Origin: Rhizobium rosettiformans
GTDB lineage: Bacteria > Pseudomonadota > Alphaproteobacteria > Rhizobiales > Rhizobiaceae
Direction: 5' to 3'
Assembly (NCBI RefSeq): GCF_016806065.1
Contig: NZ_CP032405.1
Coordinates: 2,756,001 to 2,820,000, forward strand
DNA: 64,000 nt
Below the pieces are notes generated by a model that did not search any database, was not told where the DNA came from, and worked only from the letters and a program-made list of their open reading frames with translations. The position numbers were made by a program, and so were the translations under genes. This document shows positions 36,166 to 43,660 of this stretch, piece after piece. Within the stretch, counting starts at the first letter, position 1; every line of letters starts with the position of its first letter.

Positions 36166-36195
36166 GGGGGCTCGGTGAGGCAGATGCAACGGAAC

Positions 36196-36290
36196 TGCGC
36201 CCCTCTCCTGGAAAATCTGAAGTTTAGGCGGCTTGCGCTCGCCTAAGCCTTCGATTTTCCGTCCTCCCCCGCAAGGGGGGAGGTGGGGCT
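36196..36290. repeat. Family A element, partial copy (left half)
   Basis: AAATCTGAAGTTTAGGCGGCTTGCGCTCGCCTAAGCCTTCGATTT hairpin arm and the following CCTCCCCCGCAAGGGGGGAGG palindrome, as in the left half of the 223-225-bp copies. The terminal inverted repeat is degenerate. Confidence 0.7.
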
Positions 36291-36313
36291 GTTACCAAAA
36301 TAGGAAAATAATC

Positions 36314-36342
36314 CTTGACGCCGTGACGGTCATTCGCTAGGG
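36314..36342 (+). promoter_or_regulatory. Candidate sigma-70-type promoter of the GTA cluster
   Basis: CTTGAC (36314-36319), 17 bp, then CTAGGG (36337-36342). CTTGAC is the preferred -35 box of rhizobial housekeeping promoters; the -10 match is weaker. It lies about 100 bp before the first gene of the cluster. Confidence 0.4.
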
Positions 36343-36442
36343 TTTTGACATGATCGGAAAGCTGTGGCCGCGGGGCCAAGGTGATCCGGAGAGGTTTGGA
36401 AAGGGTCCGCTGGCGGGCCCTTCTTTCATTTCGGAGGCGGCC

Positions 36443-36913
36443 ATGCTGGGCGAGGACCGACGCGGGGATCTCGAGGCGCTGCCTGACGTGATCGAGGTGA
36501 AGGCGGCAGGCGCTGGCGATCTCGAGCGATTGCTCCAGGAATTCACCATCGAAATGCGTGCCCAGTTCGACCTGTTTCGACGCTTAAGGGCAGGCGCCGA
36601 GAGCCTGATCGACGGGGCCGACGAGGCACTGGCGAAACAGGCGCGCGCCGACATCAAGGCGGCGACCGATGCGATTGCGCTGATCGTGCGCACGCTGGAA
36701 AAGATCGATGCACTGTTGCGCCAGCTGGAGCGCGACCGGCTGGATGCGGAGGAACGTCTGCTCGAGGCGCGCGATCCGGAGGTCTTGCGCGGCGAGGTGG
36801 AGGCGCTGATTGCGGCCAGGGTCGAGGCAGCGGTGGCGGCACGGCTGGAGAGCGCGGTGGCGGCGCGGATGGCGGAGGTTTCGGAATCGGCCGAGGGCAG
36901 GGGGCCGCCGTGA
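36443..36913 (+). CDS. Candidate GTA small terminase (gp1 position)
   Basis: 156 residues from ATG 36443, set by GGAGG at 36433-36437; the frame can be read from 36350. Highly charged and helical throughout: LERLLQEFTIEMRAQFDLF, then ADIKAATDAIALIVRTLEKI and QLERDRLDAEERLLEARD, likely a long coiled coil. No homology recognised by eye. In RcGTA the equivalent first gene encodes the small terminase TerS, also small and coiled-coil, so position and shape support this role. A promoter candidate (36314-36342) precedes it. Its tail is an alanine-rich AARVEAAVAARLESAVAARM repeat. Confidence 0.55.
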   Translation: MLGEDRRGDLEALPDVIEVKAAGAGDLERLLQEFTIEMRAQFDLFRRLRAGAESLIDGADEALAKQARADIKAATDAIALIVRTLEKIDALLRQLERDRLDAEERLLEARDPEVLRGEVEALIAARVEAAVAARLESAVAARMAEVSESAEGRGPP

Positions 36914-36957
36914 GTGGGATTGACCGAAGCTTTCGAGGCCTAATGATGAACAAGGCT

Positions 36958-37182
36958 TGCCAACGGAACTGATCCCCTCACTTGCGAAATCTGAAGTTTA
37001 GGCGGCTTGCGCTCGCCTAAGCCTTCGATTTCGCTTTCTCCCCCACAGAGGGGGGAGAGGGAGCTCGGGGCTGGCGGCGGCGACCCCTCTCCCATCTGTG
37101 GGAGAGGTTACAAAATCGAGGGCTTGGCCCGGTCAGGGCTAAACCTCAGATTTTGTTGGTGAGGGGATCGGTTCTGTTGGCA
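36958..37182. repeat. Family A element, full copy (A3)
   Basis: 225 bp, with imperfect 24-bp terminal inverted repeats TGCCAACGGAACTGATCCCC... and ...GGGGATCGGTTCTGTTGGCA. Inside are two hairpin arms, one around CTTAGGCG-type sequence and one around GGCTTGGCCC/GGGCTAAACC. Lies between the terminase genes. Confidence 0.75.
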
Positions 37183-37287
37183 CCGGATCAAACGGATGCT
37201 TCGAGACCCGCCAAACGCGGGCACCTCAGCATGAGGGCCGCCGAGAAGGCTCAAGCTGTTTTACATGATCGCCCAAGGAGACTGCCG

Positions 37288-38829
37288 ATGACGCCGAAAT
37301 CCCCGAGGCGGCGGACGAGGGACCGGGCGGAGAAGAATGTGCGGGCTGTATCCGGGGTGATCGGGCAGGTCGCGGTGGAAGCCGAGGCACTGGCCGGGAT
37401 TGGCAAGAGGACCACGGCCGCTCTTGAGACGCTTTCCACGACGGTGACGCCCGAGACCTGGGCGGCGGCGGGGCTTGGTGCTCCGGAGGCTTTGGCAAGG
37501 CAGCGGATGCTGGACATGCGGGTGGCGGCAGGGGCGGTGAGGGATGGCGCAGGCCGCGCGGCTCGCCCTGAGGAACCGCTCGACCTTGGGCGCCTGACGC
37601 CCTCCGATCTTGCCTTTCTCGCCCGCGACTGGCCGCTTCTGGCGCGGGCCGAACAATTGCCGCCGGAGGGAGATTGGCGCAGCTGGCTGATCCTCGGCGG
37701 ACGGGGATCCGGCAAGACGCGGGCAGGCGCCGAATGGGTGCAGGCCGAGGTGATCGCCGCGGGCAAGCGAACGGATTTGCGCATTGCACTGGTGGCGGAA
37801 ACGCTGGGCGACGCCCGAGAGGTGATGATCGACGGGGCTTCGGGGCTGGCAAAGATCGTAAGGCGTATGCGGCCGGAGGTGGAGATTTCCAGGCGACGGC
37901 TGGTCTGGCCGAACGGGGCGATTGCGCAGATCTTTTCCTCCGAAGACCCCGAAAGCCTGCGCGGGCCGCAGTTTCATCTCGCCTGGTGCGACGAGCTGGC
38001 CAAATGGAAACATGCCGACGAGACCTTCGACATGCTGCAGTTTGCGCTGAGGTTGGGGCATCAACCGCGCCAGGTGGTGACGACGACGCCAAGGCCGGTG
38101 CCGCTGTTGAAGCGGCTGATGGCGGATGAGGGAACGGCGCTGACCCGGATGGCGACGGCTGCCAATGCGAGGCATCTGGCGCCGGGGTTCCTGAGCGCGC
38201 TCAGCGCCCGCTATGGCGGTACAAGGCTCGGGCGCCAGGAGCTCGATGGCGAGCTGATCGAGGACCGGCCGGATGCGCTCTGGAAGCGGGCGCGGCTCGA
38301 CGAAATCGTGGTGAAGCTGGCGGAACCCTTGCGTCGCATTGTGGTGGCGGTCGATCCGCCGGCCGGCGGGGTCTCTGCCTGCTGCGGCATCGTGGTGGCG
38401 GGTCTGAAGGAAAACGGCCAGGCGGTGGTGCTCTCGGATTGCTCGGTGGAGGGGCAGGGCCCGGCCGGCTGGGCGCGGGCGGTGGTGTCGGCTTATCGGC
38501 GCTTCGAGGCCGACCGGGTGGTGGCCGAGGTCAACCAAGGCGGCGACATGGTGCGCGCCGTGCTGGAGGGCATCGAGGCGCGGCTGCCGGTGACGACGGT
38601 CCGGGCCACGCGCGGCAAGTTCCTGCGCGCCGAGCCGGTGGCGGCGCTCTATGAGCAGGGGCGGGTTTTGCATGCGGGACGGTTTGTCGAACTCGAGGAT
38701 CAGATGTGTGATTTCGGGCCGGAGGGATTGTCGAATGGGCGCTCGCCGGACCGGCTGGATGCGCTGGTCTGGGCGCTGACGGCGCTGATGCTCGAGGGTG
38801 GCGGCGAGCCTCGGATACGGGGGGTTTGA
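37288..38829 (+). CDS. GTA large terminase (TerL, gp2)
   Basis: 513 residues from ATG 37288, set by an AAGGAG 7 bp upstream; the longer frame starts inside repeat A3. The ATPase domain has Walker A LGGRGSGKT (near 137) and Walker B HLAWCDEL (near 232); the C-terminal RNase H-like nuclease has acidic residues in VVAVDPPAG (near 354) and a C-terminal SPDRLDALVWAL. It packages DNA into the GTA capsid. About 95 residues precede the usual terminase start (LARDWPLLARAEQLPP), a basic helical region (RRRTRDRAEKNVRAVSG) possibly used for TerS or DNA contact. Function is supported by portal and capsid genes downstream. Confidence 0.9.
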   Translation: MTPKSPRRRTRDRAEKNVRAVSGVIGQVAVEAEALAGIGKRTTAALETLSTTVTPETWAAAGLGAPEALARQRMLDMRVAAGAVRDGAGRAARPEEPLDLGRLTPSDLAFLARDWPLLARAEQLPPEGDWRSWLILGGRGSGKTRAGAEWVQAEVIAAGKRTDLRIALVAETLGDAREVMIDGASGLAKIVRRMRPEVEISRRRLVWPNGAIAQIFSSEDPESLRGPQFHLAWCDELAKWKHADETFDMLQFALRLGHQPRQVVTTTPRPVPLLKRLMADEGTALTRMATAANARHLAPGFLSALSARYGGTRLGRQELDGELIEDRPDALWKRARLDEIVVKLAEPLRRIVVAVDPPAGGVSACCGIVVAGLKENGQAVVLSDCSVEGQGPAGWARAVVSAYRRFEADRVVAEVNQGGDMVRAVLEGIEARLPVTTVRATRGKFLRAEPVAALYEQGRVLHAGRFVELEDQMCDFGPEGLSNGRSPDRLDALVWALTALMLEGGGEPRIRGV

Positions 38830-38887
38830 GGTCCCTCATGCTGAGGTGTTGTTACAATGCAGGGACCGCGAAAATTGCTTCGAGTTG

Positions 38888-39112
38888 TGCCGACTGAACT
38901 GATCCCCTCACTTGCGAAATCTGAAGTTTAGGCGGCTTACGCTCGCCTAAGCCTTCGATTTCGCTTTCTCCCCCACAGCTGGGGGAGAGGGAGCTCAGGG
39001 CTGGCGGCTGCGACACCTCTCCCCTTTGTGGGAGAGGTTACAAAATCGAGGGCTTAGCCCGATCAGGGCTAAACCTCAGATTTTGTTGGTGAGGGGATCG
39101 GTTCAACTGCCA
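38888..39112. repeat. Family A element, full copy (A4), left flank of DUF559 gene
   Basis: 225 bp with 24-bp imperfect terminal inverted repeats (TGCCGACTGAACTGATCCCC... / ...GGGGATCGGTTCAACTGCCA). It ends 4 bp before the DUF559 stop codon on the minus strand. Together with A5 it brackets that gene. Confidence 0.75.
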
Positions 39113-39115
39113 CCC

Positions 39116-39472
39116 TCACCCACCTGCATTTTGCAGCTCCGAAAGGATATGCCGGCAGACATCATCGAGATGCAGCCGGACCTCATCATTCCAGAAGCGC
39201 AGGATGCGGAAACCTTCGGCGCGGAAGAGGGCGTCGCGACGGACGTCGTGGGCGCTGTCGCCGTGCTGCCCGCCGTCTACTTCGACGATGAGTTTCGCTT
39301 CGAAGCATACGAAATCGAGGATGTAGCCGCGGAGCGGCACCTGGCGGCGGAACTTTGCGCCGCCGAGCTGGCGGTCGCGGAGTGCCCGCCAGAGTATGGC
39401 TTCGGGTGTGGTAGGGTCGGCGCGCATCTGTCGTGCGCGGGCTCGGGCGAGGGGTTTCGGTTCGTAGCGCAT
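39116..39472 (-). CDS. DUF559 family endonuclease-like protein
   Basis: 118 residues from MRYEPKPLARARAR; the frame reaches 39562 but that extension is encoded by repeat A5. DUF559 belongs to the Vsr/PD-(D/E)xK nuclease group. Motifs are RQMRADPTTPEAILWRALRD, FRRQVPLRGYILDFVCFEA (ILDF aspartate), LIVEVDGGQH (acidic active-site strand) and RDALFRAEGFRILRFWNDEV. All core residues appear present. It sits antisense between terminase and endolysin genes, bracketed by full copies of family A repeat, so it looks like transported cargo. Confidence 0.82.
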   Translation of the reverse strand: MRYEPKPLARARARQMRADPTTPEAILWRALRDRQLGGAKFRRQVPLRGYILDFVCFEAKLIVEVDGGQHGDSAHDVRRDALFRAEGFRILRFWNDEVRLHLDDVCRHILSELQNAGG

Positions 39473-39532
39473 GAACTGACCCTTTGGATGGGGGCAGTAT
39501 GCGCTTTTGGGTTGTGGGGGGCAAGGGTGTGG

Positions 39533-39755
39533 TGCCGACTGAACGGGTCCCCTCACCAACAAAATCTGAGGTTTAGCCCTTACCGGGCTAAGCCCTCGAT
39601 TTTGTAACCTCTCCCACAGAGGGGAGAGGGGACGGTGCCGCTGGCCTCGCGCTCCCTCTCCCCCCCACTGTGGGGGAGAAAGCGAAATCGAAGGCTTAGC
39701 CCGATCGAGGGCTAAACTTCAGATTTCGCAAGTGAGGGGATTGGTTTCGTTGGCA
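39533..39755. repeat. Family A element, full copy (A5), right flank of DUF559 gene
   Basis: 223 bp, oriented opposite to A4, so the DUF559 gene lies between inverted copies. Terminal inverted repeats are TGCCGACTGAACGGGTCCCC... and ...GGGGATTGGTTTCGTTGGCA. Confidence 0.75.
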
Positions 39756-39762
39756 CCAGAAA

Positions 39763-39794
39763 CGAAAAACCGGCACCCTTTCGAGCGCCGGTTT
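39763..39794 (-). terminator. Intrinsic terminator of the 41-residue gene
   Basis: On the minus strand AAACCGGC and GCCGGTTT form an 8-bp stem with a 12-nt loop followed by a TTTTT run, 25 bp downstream of the stop codon. Confidence 0.65.
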
Positions 39795-39818
39795 CACATT
39801 GCAATGCGGTGGATCGGT

Positions 39819-39944
39819 TTACTTCGCAGCCGTTGCGGGGCCGGCCGGCTGGCGGACCTGGCGCCATTCGTTTTCGAGGCGCTGCAGGACATGGGCCGGG
39901 ATGGTTGCCGGCGCGGCGGTCTTGGTCGAAGTGTTCGTCTGCAT
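39819..39944 (-). CDS. 41-residue hypothetical peptide
   Basis: Too short for common ORF cut-offs but well supported: a GAGGAGGGA Shine-Dalgarno 7 bp before ATG 39944, an intrinsic terminator just downstream, and a protein-like sequence (MQTNTSTKTAAPATIPAHVL, then QRLENEWRQVRQPA). A helical, amphipathic middle is predicted. Upstream, a 27-bp perfect palindrome lies at 40045-40071. It is divergent from the endolysin gene. I recognise no family. Confidence 0.6.
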   Translation of the reverse strand: MQTNTSTKTAAPATIPAHVLQRLENEWRQVRQPAGPATAAK

Positions 39945-40044
39945 CTCTTCCCTCCTCGGGTTTGGAAGTCTGGCCTCCAAACGTGTCTGTGGGGCGAAAG
40001 TTCCACAGCGTTAAACCTTTGTAAATATGAACGGAACGAGCTCT

Positions 40045-40071
40045 AAACGATTGAAATTTCTTCAATCGTTT
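40045..40071. promoter_or_regulatory. 27-bp perfect palindrome (operator candidate)
   Basis: AAACGATTGAA (40045-40055), 5-bp spacer ATTTC, then TTCAATCGTTT (40061-40071). Perfect 11-bp arms in a divergent intergenic region between the 41-residue gene (minus) and GH19 gene (plus). AT-rich in a GC-rich context. No T-run follows on the minus strand, so a regulator operator is more likely than a terminator; it could control both flanking genes. Confidence 0.5.
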
Positions 40072-40153
40072 TAATTCTGAACTTTTTTTCATCGGCGCTG
40101 CCCCCACAGAGGCGAGGCGTTGTGCCGCTTTCCCCGACATCGAGGATTTCATC

Positions 40154-40774
40154 ATGCGGATCGACCGGCGAATCGTCTTCGCGGGGCTGCGCAATGCCGT
40201 GTTCGGCGGGCGGCTGTCTCAGGGGCAGGTGGACGGCGTGGAGGCCGTGCTGACGCGCTTTTCGGCGCGCGGCTGGGGCGATCCGCGCTGGCTCGCCTAT
40301 ATGCTGGCAACCGCGCATCACGAGACCGGCGGCACCATGCAGGCGGTGCGCGAGACCTTTGCGCCCGACGATGAGGAGGCCGTCAACCGGCTGGAACGGG
40401 CCTGGCGCGGCGGAAAGCTGCCGACGGTTCAGACGCCCTATTGGCGGCGGGATCCGGAGGGGCGGAGCTACTACGGCCGTGGGTTGGTGCAGATCACCCA
40501 TCGCGAGAATTACGCGAAGATGAGCCGGGTGACGGGCCTCGACCTCGTCGCGGAGCCGGATCTGGCGCTGAGGCTCGACGTCTCCGCCACCATCCTGGTG
40601 GTCGGCATGACCGAGGGGCTGTTTTCGGGGGCAAGGCTCTCCGATTACTTTTCGGGCACGAAAGCCGACTGGACGGGCGCGCGAAAGATCGTCAACGGCA
40701 CCGACCGGGCGAAGAAGATCGCGGTGACGGCGCGGACCTTCGATGCGGCGATCAGGGCGGGGCTTATGGTGTGA
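40154..40774 (+). CDS. GH19 family endolysin (chitinase-type lytic enzyme)
   Basis: 206 residues. GH19 signatures are LAYMLATAHHETGGTM with the catalytic Glu near residue 57, then YYGRGLVQITHRENYAKMSR and SATILVVGMTEGLFSG. Phage endolysins of this family cut peptidoglycan. No signal peptide is seen, so release would need a holin; a small holin-like gene lies at 60795. It is encoded within the GTA cluster between terminase and portal, unlike RcGTA, whose lysis genes lie elsewhere. A GAGGA motif is upstream of the start. Confidence 0.87.
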   Translation: MRIDRRIVFAGLRNAVFGGRLSQGQVDGVEAVLTRFSARGWGDPRWLAYMLATAHHETGGTMQAVRETFAPDDEEAVNRLERAWRGGKLPTVQTPYWRRDPEGRSYYGRGLVQITHRENYAKMSRVTGLDLVAEPDLALRLDVSATILVVGMTEGLFSGARLSDYFSGTKADWTGARKIVNGTDRAKKIAVTARTFDAAIRAGLMV

Positions 40775-40856
40775 GTGGCACGGGCGAGGTGGCGCATTGA
40801 GCGGGAGGTCCGGCGATGCTATCGGCTGGTGCGTTGCAACAGGTTGAGGGTGCCCC

Positions 40857-41162
40857 ATGATCCGCCACATCGTCTTCTTCACCGTGAAGCCGGAGAATAT
40901 CGAGGCTGTGCGGGCGGGGCTGTCGATCCTGACGGAAATCCCGAGTGCGGCACGGCTGGAGATCGGCACGAATGTGAAGACCGACGGCTTTCACCGCAGC
41001 ATCGACCTGGTCGTCTATGGCGAATTCGAGGATGAGGCAGCACTCGCCGCCTACAAGGCGCATCCGCTTTATGAAGAGAGCATCCGGCGTGTGAAGCCGC
41101 TGCGCGAGGAGCGGTTTGCGGCGGATTATGTGGTAGGGGATGCGGTGCGGGGGCGGGTGTGA
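40857..41162 (+). CDS. Dabb family (stress-responsive A/B barrel) protein
   Basis: 101 residues starting MIRHIVFFTVKPENIEAVRA, the standard Dabb N terminus, with the family pattern ending in FEDEAALAAYKAHPLYEESI. Dabb proteins are dimeric alpha/beta barrels of mostly unknown role. It is on the same strand as the endolysin and portal genes but is not a known GTA component, so it is probably cargo. Confidence 0.85.
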   Translation: MIRHIVFFTVKPENIEAVRAGLSILTEIPSAARLEIGTNVKTDGFHRSIDLVVYGEFEDEAALAAYKAHPLYEESIRRVKPLREERFAADYVVGDAVRGRV

Positions 41163-41181
41163 GCGGCCTCTTAGGCCGGGC

Positions 41182-41655
41182 TTAGCAGGGGCTCCAACCG
41201 GTCCGCGAGCAGAGAGGGTCGTCGTTCCCGATGATCAGGTCCTCGATCCCGTATTTCAGGCGCTCCTGCTGTTCTGCATCGAGAGACAAACGGTAGCCGT
41301 TGACTGCAATGAAATAGCGGCCGGAAAGCCAGGCTGTCCGCTTGTTGCCCTGTTCGAAGGCATGTGCCTTGCCGATCGACTGGATGATGCAGCAGGCGAG
41401 CCAGGAGACAGATGATATCTGGCGATACTCTGCCTGGAACCGCGGACGGTGAAGGGCGCCTTCGAGGGCGAATCGGTCCCGCAGAAAGTGGTTTTCCGAA
41501 GAGCCGAGAAGCAACCGTCTGTTGATCGCAATCACATCCTCGATTGCAATCCAGAGGGGCTCGCTTATGCGCTCACTTGGCCAGATGATCCAGGATGATC
41601 TTGTCGGTGACGAGCAGATCTTCGACGAAATCGTCGAGATCCGGCTTGGCTGCAA
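41182..41655 (-). CDS. Death-on-curing (Doc/Fic) type toxin (TA module 3)
   Basis: The Fic-like motif AHAFEQGNKRTAW corresponds to the HxFx(D/N)GNKRT active-site loop of Doc toxins, with Doc-family context SWLACCIIQSIGKAHAFEQG and ALHRPRFQAEY. Doc phosphorylates EF-Tu in the known cases. The start is uncertain: ATG 41655 gives 157 residues but its first ~30 overlap the antitoxin and lack similarity; the homologous part begins at SEPLWIAIEDVIAIN (about 41565), with a GTG at 41535 as the nearest later start. It overlaps the antitoxin gene and is antisense to the GTA genes. Confidence 0.75.
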   Translation of the reverse strand: MQPSRISTISSKICSSPTRSSWIIWPSERISEPLWIAIEDVIAINRRLLLGSSENHFLRDRFALEGALHRPRFQAEYRQISSVSWLACCIIQSIGKAHAFEQGNKRTAWLSGRYFIAVNGYRLSLDAEQQERLKYGIEDLIIGNDDPLCSRTGWSPC

Positions 41656-41764
41656 TCGGCTTTGTGGTCTTCCGGGTTGAACTTTCAGAAGAGACGACCG
41701 CTGTGTTGCGGCTATCTCGGCTCCTCCTCTCGTCGACCTGGCTAATTTCTCTCTTTGAACTCAT
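41573..41764 (-). CDS. Putative antitoxin of the Doc-like module (TA module 3)
   Basis: 63 residues from ATG 41764 (MSSKREISQVDERRSRDSR). The N-terminal two thirds is hydrophilic and poorly ordered; the C terminus (DLDDFVEDLLVTDKIILDHL) looks like a toxin-binding helix. Size, order and overlap with the Doc-like gene support an antitoxin role; no DNA-binding fold is recognised. On the other strand lies the portal gene start, so the divergent promoters are close (about 85 bp). Confidence 0.55.
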   Translation of the reverse strand: MSSKREISQVDERRSRDSRNTAVVSSESSTRKTTKPIAAKPDLDDFVEDLLVTDKIILDHLAK

Positions 41765-41848
41765 ACAGTGAAGATAGCGCAGGATTGGTGTTTTGACGAG
41801 CACTGCCGCGTTGCCTGTGTTTCTACCTCCATTCCAGAGGACATCCCC

Positions 41849-43021
41849 ATGAAACTCCCCTTCCGTCTGCCCTGGGCGCAAGCCCGGGATCGAACCTCCG
41901 TGCCTGAAGAAAAGGCGCTCATTCCGCGACCCGGGACGGCGCTGGCGCTGATTGCGGGCGAGGGCGAGGCGCGCTGGACAGGGCGAAATTACGCGGCGCT
42001 TGCGCGGGAAGGCTTCATGAAAAACCCGGTCGCGCATCGCTGTGTGCGGATGGTGTCTGAGGCCGCTGCCAGCATTGGGTTCCTTGCCTATCAGGCGGCG
42101 GTCGAGCGGGAGGGGCATCCGGCGCTTCAGCTGCTGGCGCGTCCGAACGGGGCGATGACAGGGGCGGATTTTCTCGAGACGCTCTATGGCCAGCTGCTGC
42201 TCTCGGGCAATGCCTATGTCGAGGCGGTGGCAGCGGGCGGGCGGGCCTCTGATCGGGCGGCGGAGTTGCATCTGCTTCGGCCGGACCGGGTGAGCGTGGT
42301 GACCGGAGCCGACGGCTGGCCGTCTGCCTATGACTATCGCGCCGGCACCAGGGCCAGGCGGATCGCGCTCGATGGTCTCCTGCATCTGAAGCTGTTTCAT
42401 CCGCTCGACGACCACGAGGGATTTGCGCCGCTCGCGGCAGCGCAAGTGGCACTTGATTTGCACAATGCGGCGGGGCGCTGGAATAAGGCGCTCTTGGACA
42501 ATTCGGCAAGGCCATCAGGCGCGCTGGTCTATCAGCCGAAGGAAGGCGGCAATCTCTCCGCCGACCAGTATCAGCGGCTGAAGGTGGAACTGGACGAGGG
42601 CTATTCCGGCCCGATGCGCGCCGGGCGGCCGCTGCTGCTGGAGGGCGGGCTCGACTGGAAATCCATGGGGCTCTCGCCCAAGGACATGGATTTCGTCGAG
42701 GCGAAGAATGGTGCGGCGCGCGATATCGCGCTTGCCTTCGGCGTGCCGCCCATGCTGCTCGGCATTCCCGGTGACAATACCTATGCCAATTACCAGGAGG
42801 CCAACCGCGCCTTTTATCGCCTGACCGTGCTGCCGCTGGTGACTCGCACGGGGGCCTCGCTTTCGGTGTTTCTGGGCGACTTGACGGGCGAGGCGCTGAG
42901 GCTGGTGCCGGATCTCGATACGGTGGCGGGCTTGGCGGCGGAGCGCGATGCGCTCTGGGCGCGGGTGGGGGCGGCGGCGTTTTTGACGGATGAGGAGAAG
43001 CGCGAGGCGGTGGGGTATTAA
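41849..43021 (+). CDS. GTA/phage portal protein, HK97 family (gp3)
   Basis: 390 residues from ATG 41849 (MKLPFRLPWAQAR) preceded by CCAGAGGA. HK97-type portal features are KNPVAHRCVRMVSEAAASIG, LLSGNAYVEAVAAGG, and the conserved C-terminal IALAFGVPPMLLGIPGDNTY followed by ANYQEANRAFYRLTV. It forms the dodecameric ring at the capsid vertex through which TerL loads DNA. Equivalent to RcGTA gp3. An alternative GTG at 41768 overlaps the divergent TA promoter region. Confidence 0.9.
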   Translation: MKLPFRLPWAQARDRTSVPEEKALIPRPGTALALIAGEGEARWTGRNYAALAREGFMKNPVAHRCVRMVSEAAASIGFLAYQAAVEREGHPALQLLARPNGAMTGADFLETLYGQLLLSGNAYVEAVAAGGRASDRAAELHLLRPDRVSVVTGADGWPSAYDYRAGTRARRIALDGLLHLKLFHPLDDHEGFAPLAAAQVALDLHNAAGRWNKALLDNSARPSGALVYQPKEGGNLSADQYQRLKVELDEGYSGPMRAGRPLLLEGGLDWKSMGLSPKDMDFVEAKNGAARDIALAFGVPPMLLGIPGDNTYANYQEANRAFYRLTVLPLVTRTGASLSVFLGDLTGEALRLVPDLDTVAGLAAERDALWARVGAAAFLTDEEKREAVGY

Positions 43022-43032
43022 GGGGTTTGTTG

Positions 43033-43256
43033 TGCCACAAGCACGGATCCCCTCACCAACAAAATCTGAGGTTTAGCCCTGATCGGGCTAAGCCCTCGAT
43101 TTTGTAACCTCTCCCACAAGGGGGAGAGGTGTCGATGCGGCTGGCGGCGCGCTCCCTCTCCTTCTCTGTGTGGGAGACAGCGAAATCGAAGGCTTAGGCG
43201 AGCGCAAGCCGCCTAAACTTCAGATTTCGCAAGTGAGGGGATCGGTTCTCTTGGCA
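43033..43256. repeat. Family A element, full copy (A6)
   Basis: 224 bp with terminal inverted repeats TGCCACAAGCACGGATCCCC... and ...GGGGATCGGTTCTCTTGGCA, between the portal gene and the gp3.5-like gene. Confidence 0.75.
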
Positions 43257-43660
43257 ATACCCTAGCATCACTCGGATGCGGGGTATGTATTTCCCACTAA
43301 GATGCCCACTCGACCGACAAGGACACCCGCCCATGGAGACCCAGCCCTAGCTGCCACCCGGTGCCAGTCTCACCGCCGACTGGATCGCCCCTCAGCAGGA
43401 AGCCGCGCTGATGCGGTTTTGACGCAAGGCCCGGCCAGGCAGGACCGGCCGCAACTTCATGCATCAATTCAACCGGCGGAATCAGACTGTGAACTTTCGC
43501 CGCCAAGCGATTCCAGGGACTCGACAATCTGCACCCACTTCGCATGACGGGTGAAGCGCTCGACGAGTGCGGACAAGGAAGAGGAAGCGCCGGCCGCAGC
43601 CTGTCGGCGGGATCGTTCCGGCCGGCGCTCATTGCAAAGCTAACCGCGAAAGATGAACAA
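43257..43660. other. Spacer after repeat A6
   Basis: About 400 bp between repeat A6 and the gp3.5-like gene. Open frames on both strands (43297-43632 minus; 43302-43547 plus) have low-complexity, proline/arginine-rich sequence and no protein signature. I see no gene; it could be eroded coding DNA. Confidence 0.45.

Noticed and set aside
37153..37287. Upstream extension of the terminase frame from 37153
   Set aside because: It begins inside repeat A3 and the same translated string recurs at other repeat copies; AAGGAG supports 37288.
40857..41162. Dabb gene as a GTA structural gene
   Set aside because: It encodes a complete standard Dabb protein with no phage equivalent; treated as cargo.
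43297..43632. Minus-strand 111-codon frame after repeat A6
   Set aside because: Low-complexity Pro/Ser/Arg composition, no ribosome-binding site or similarity; recorded as spacer.
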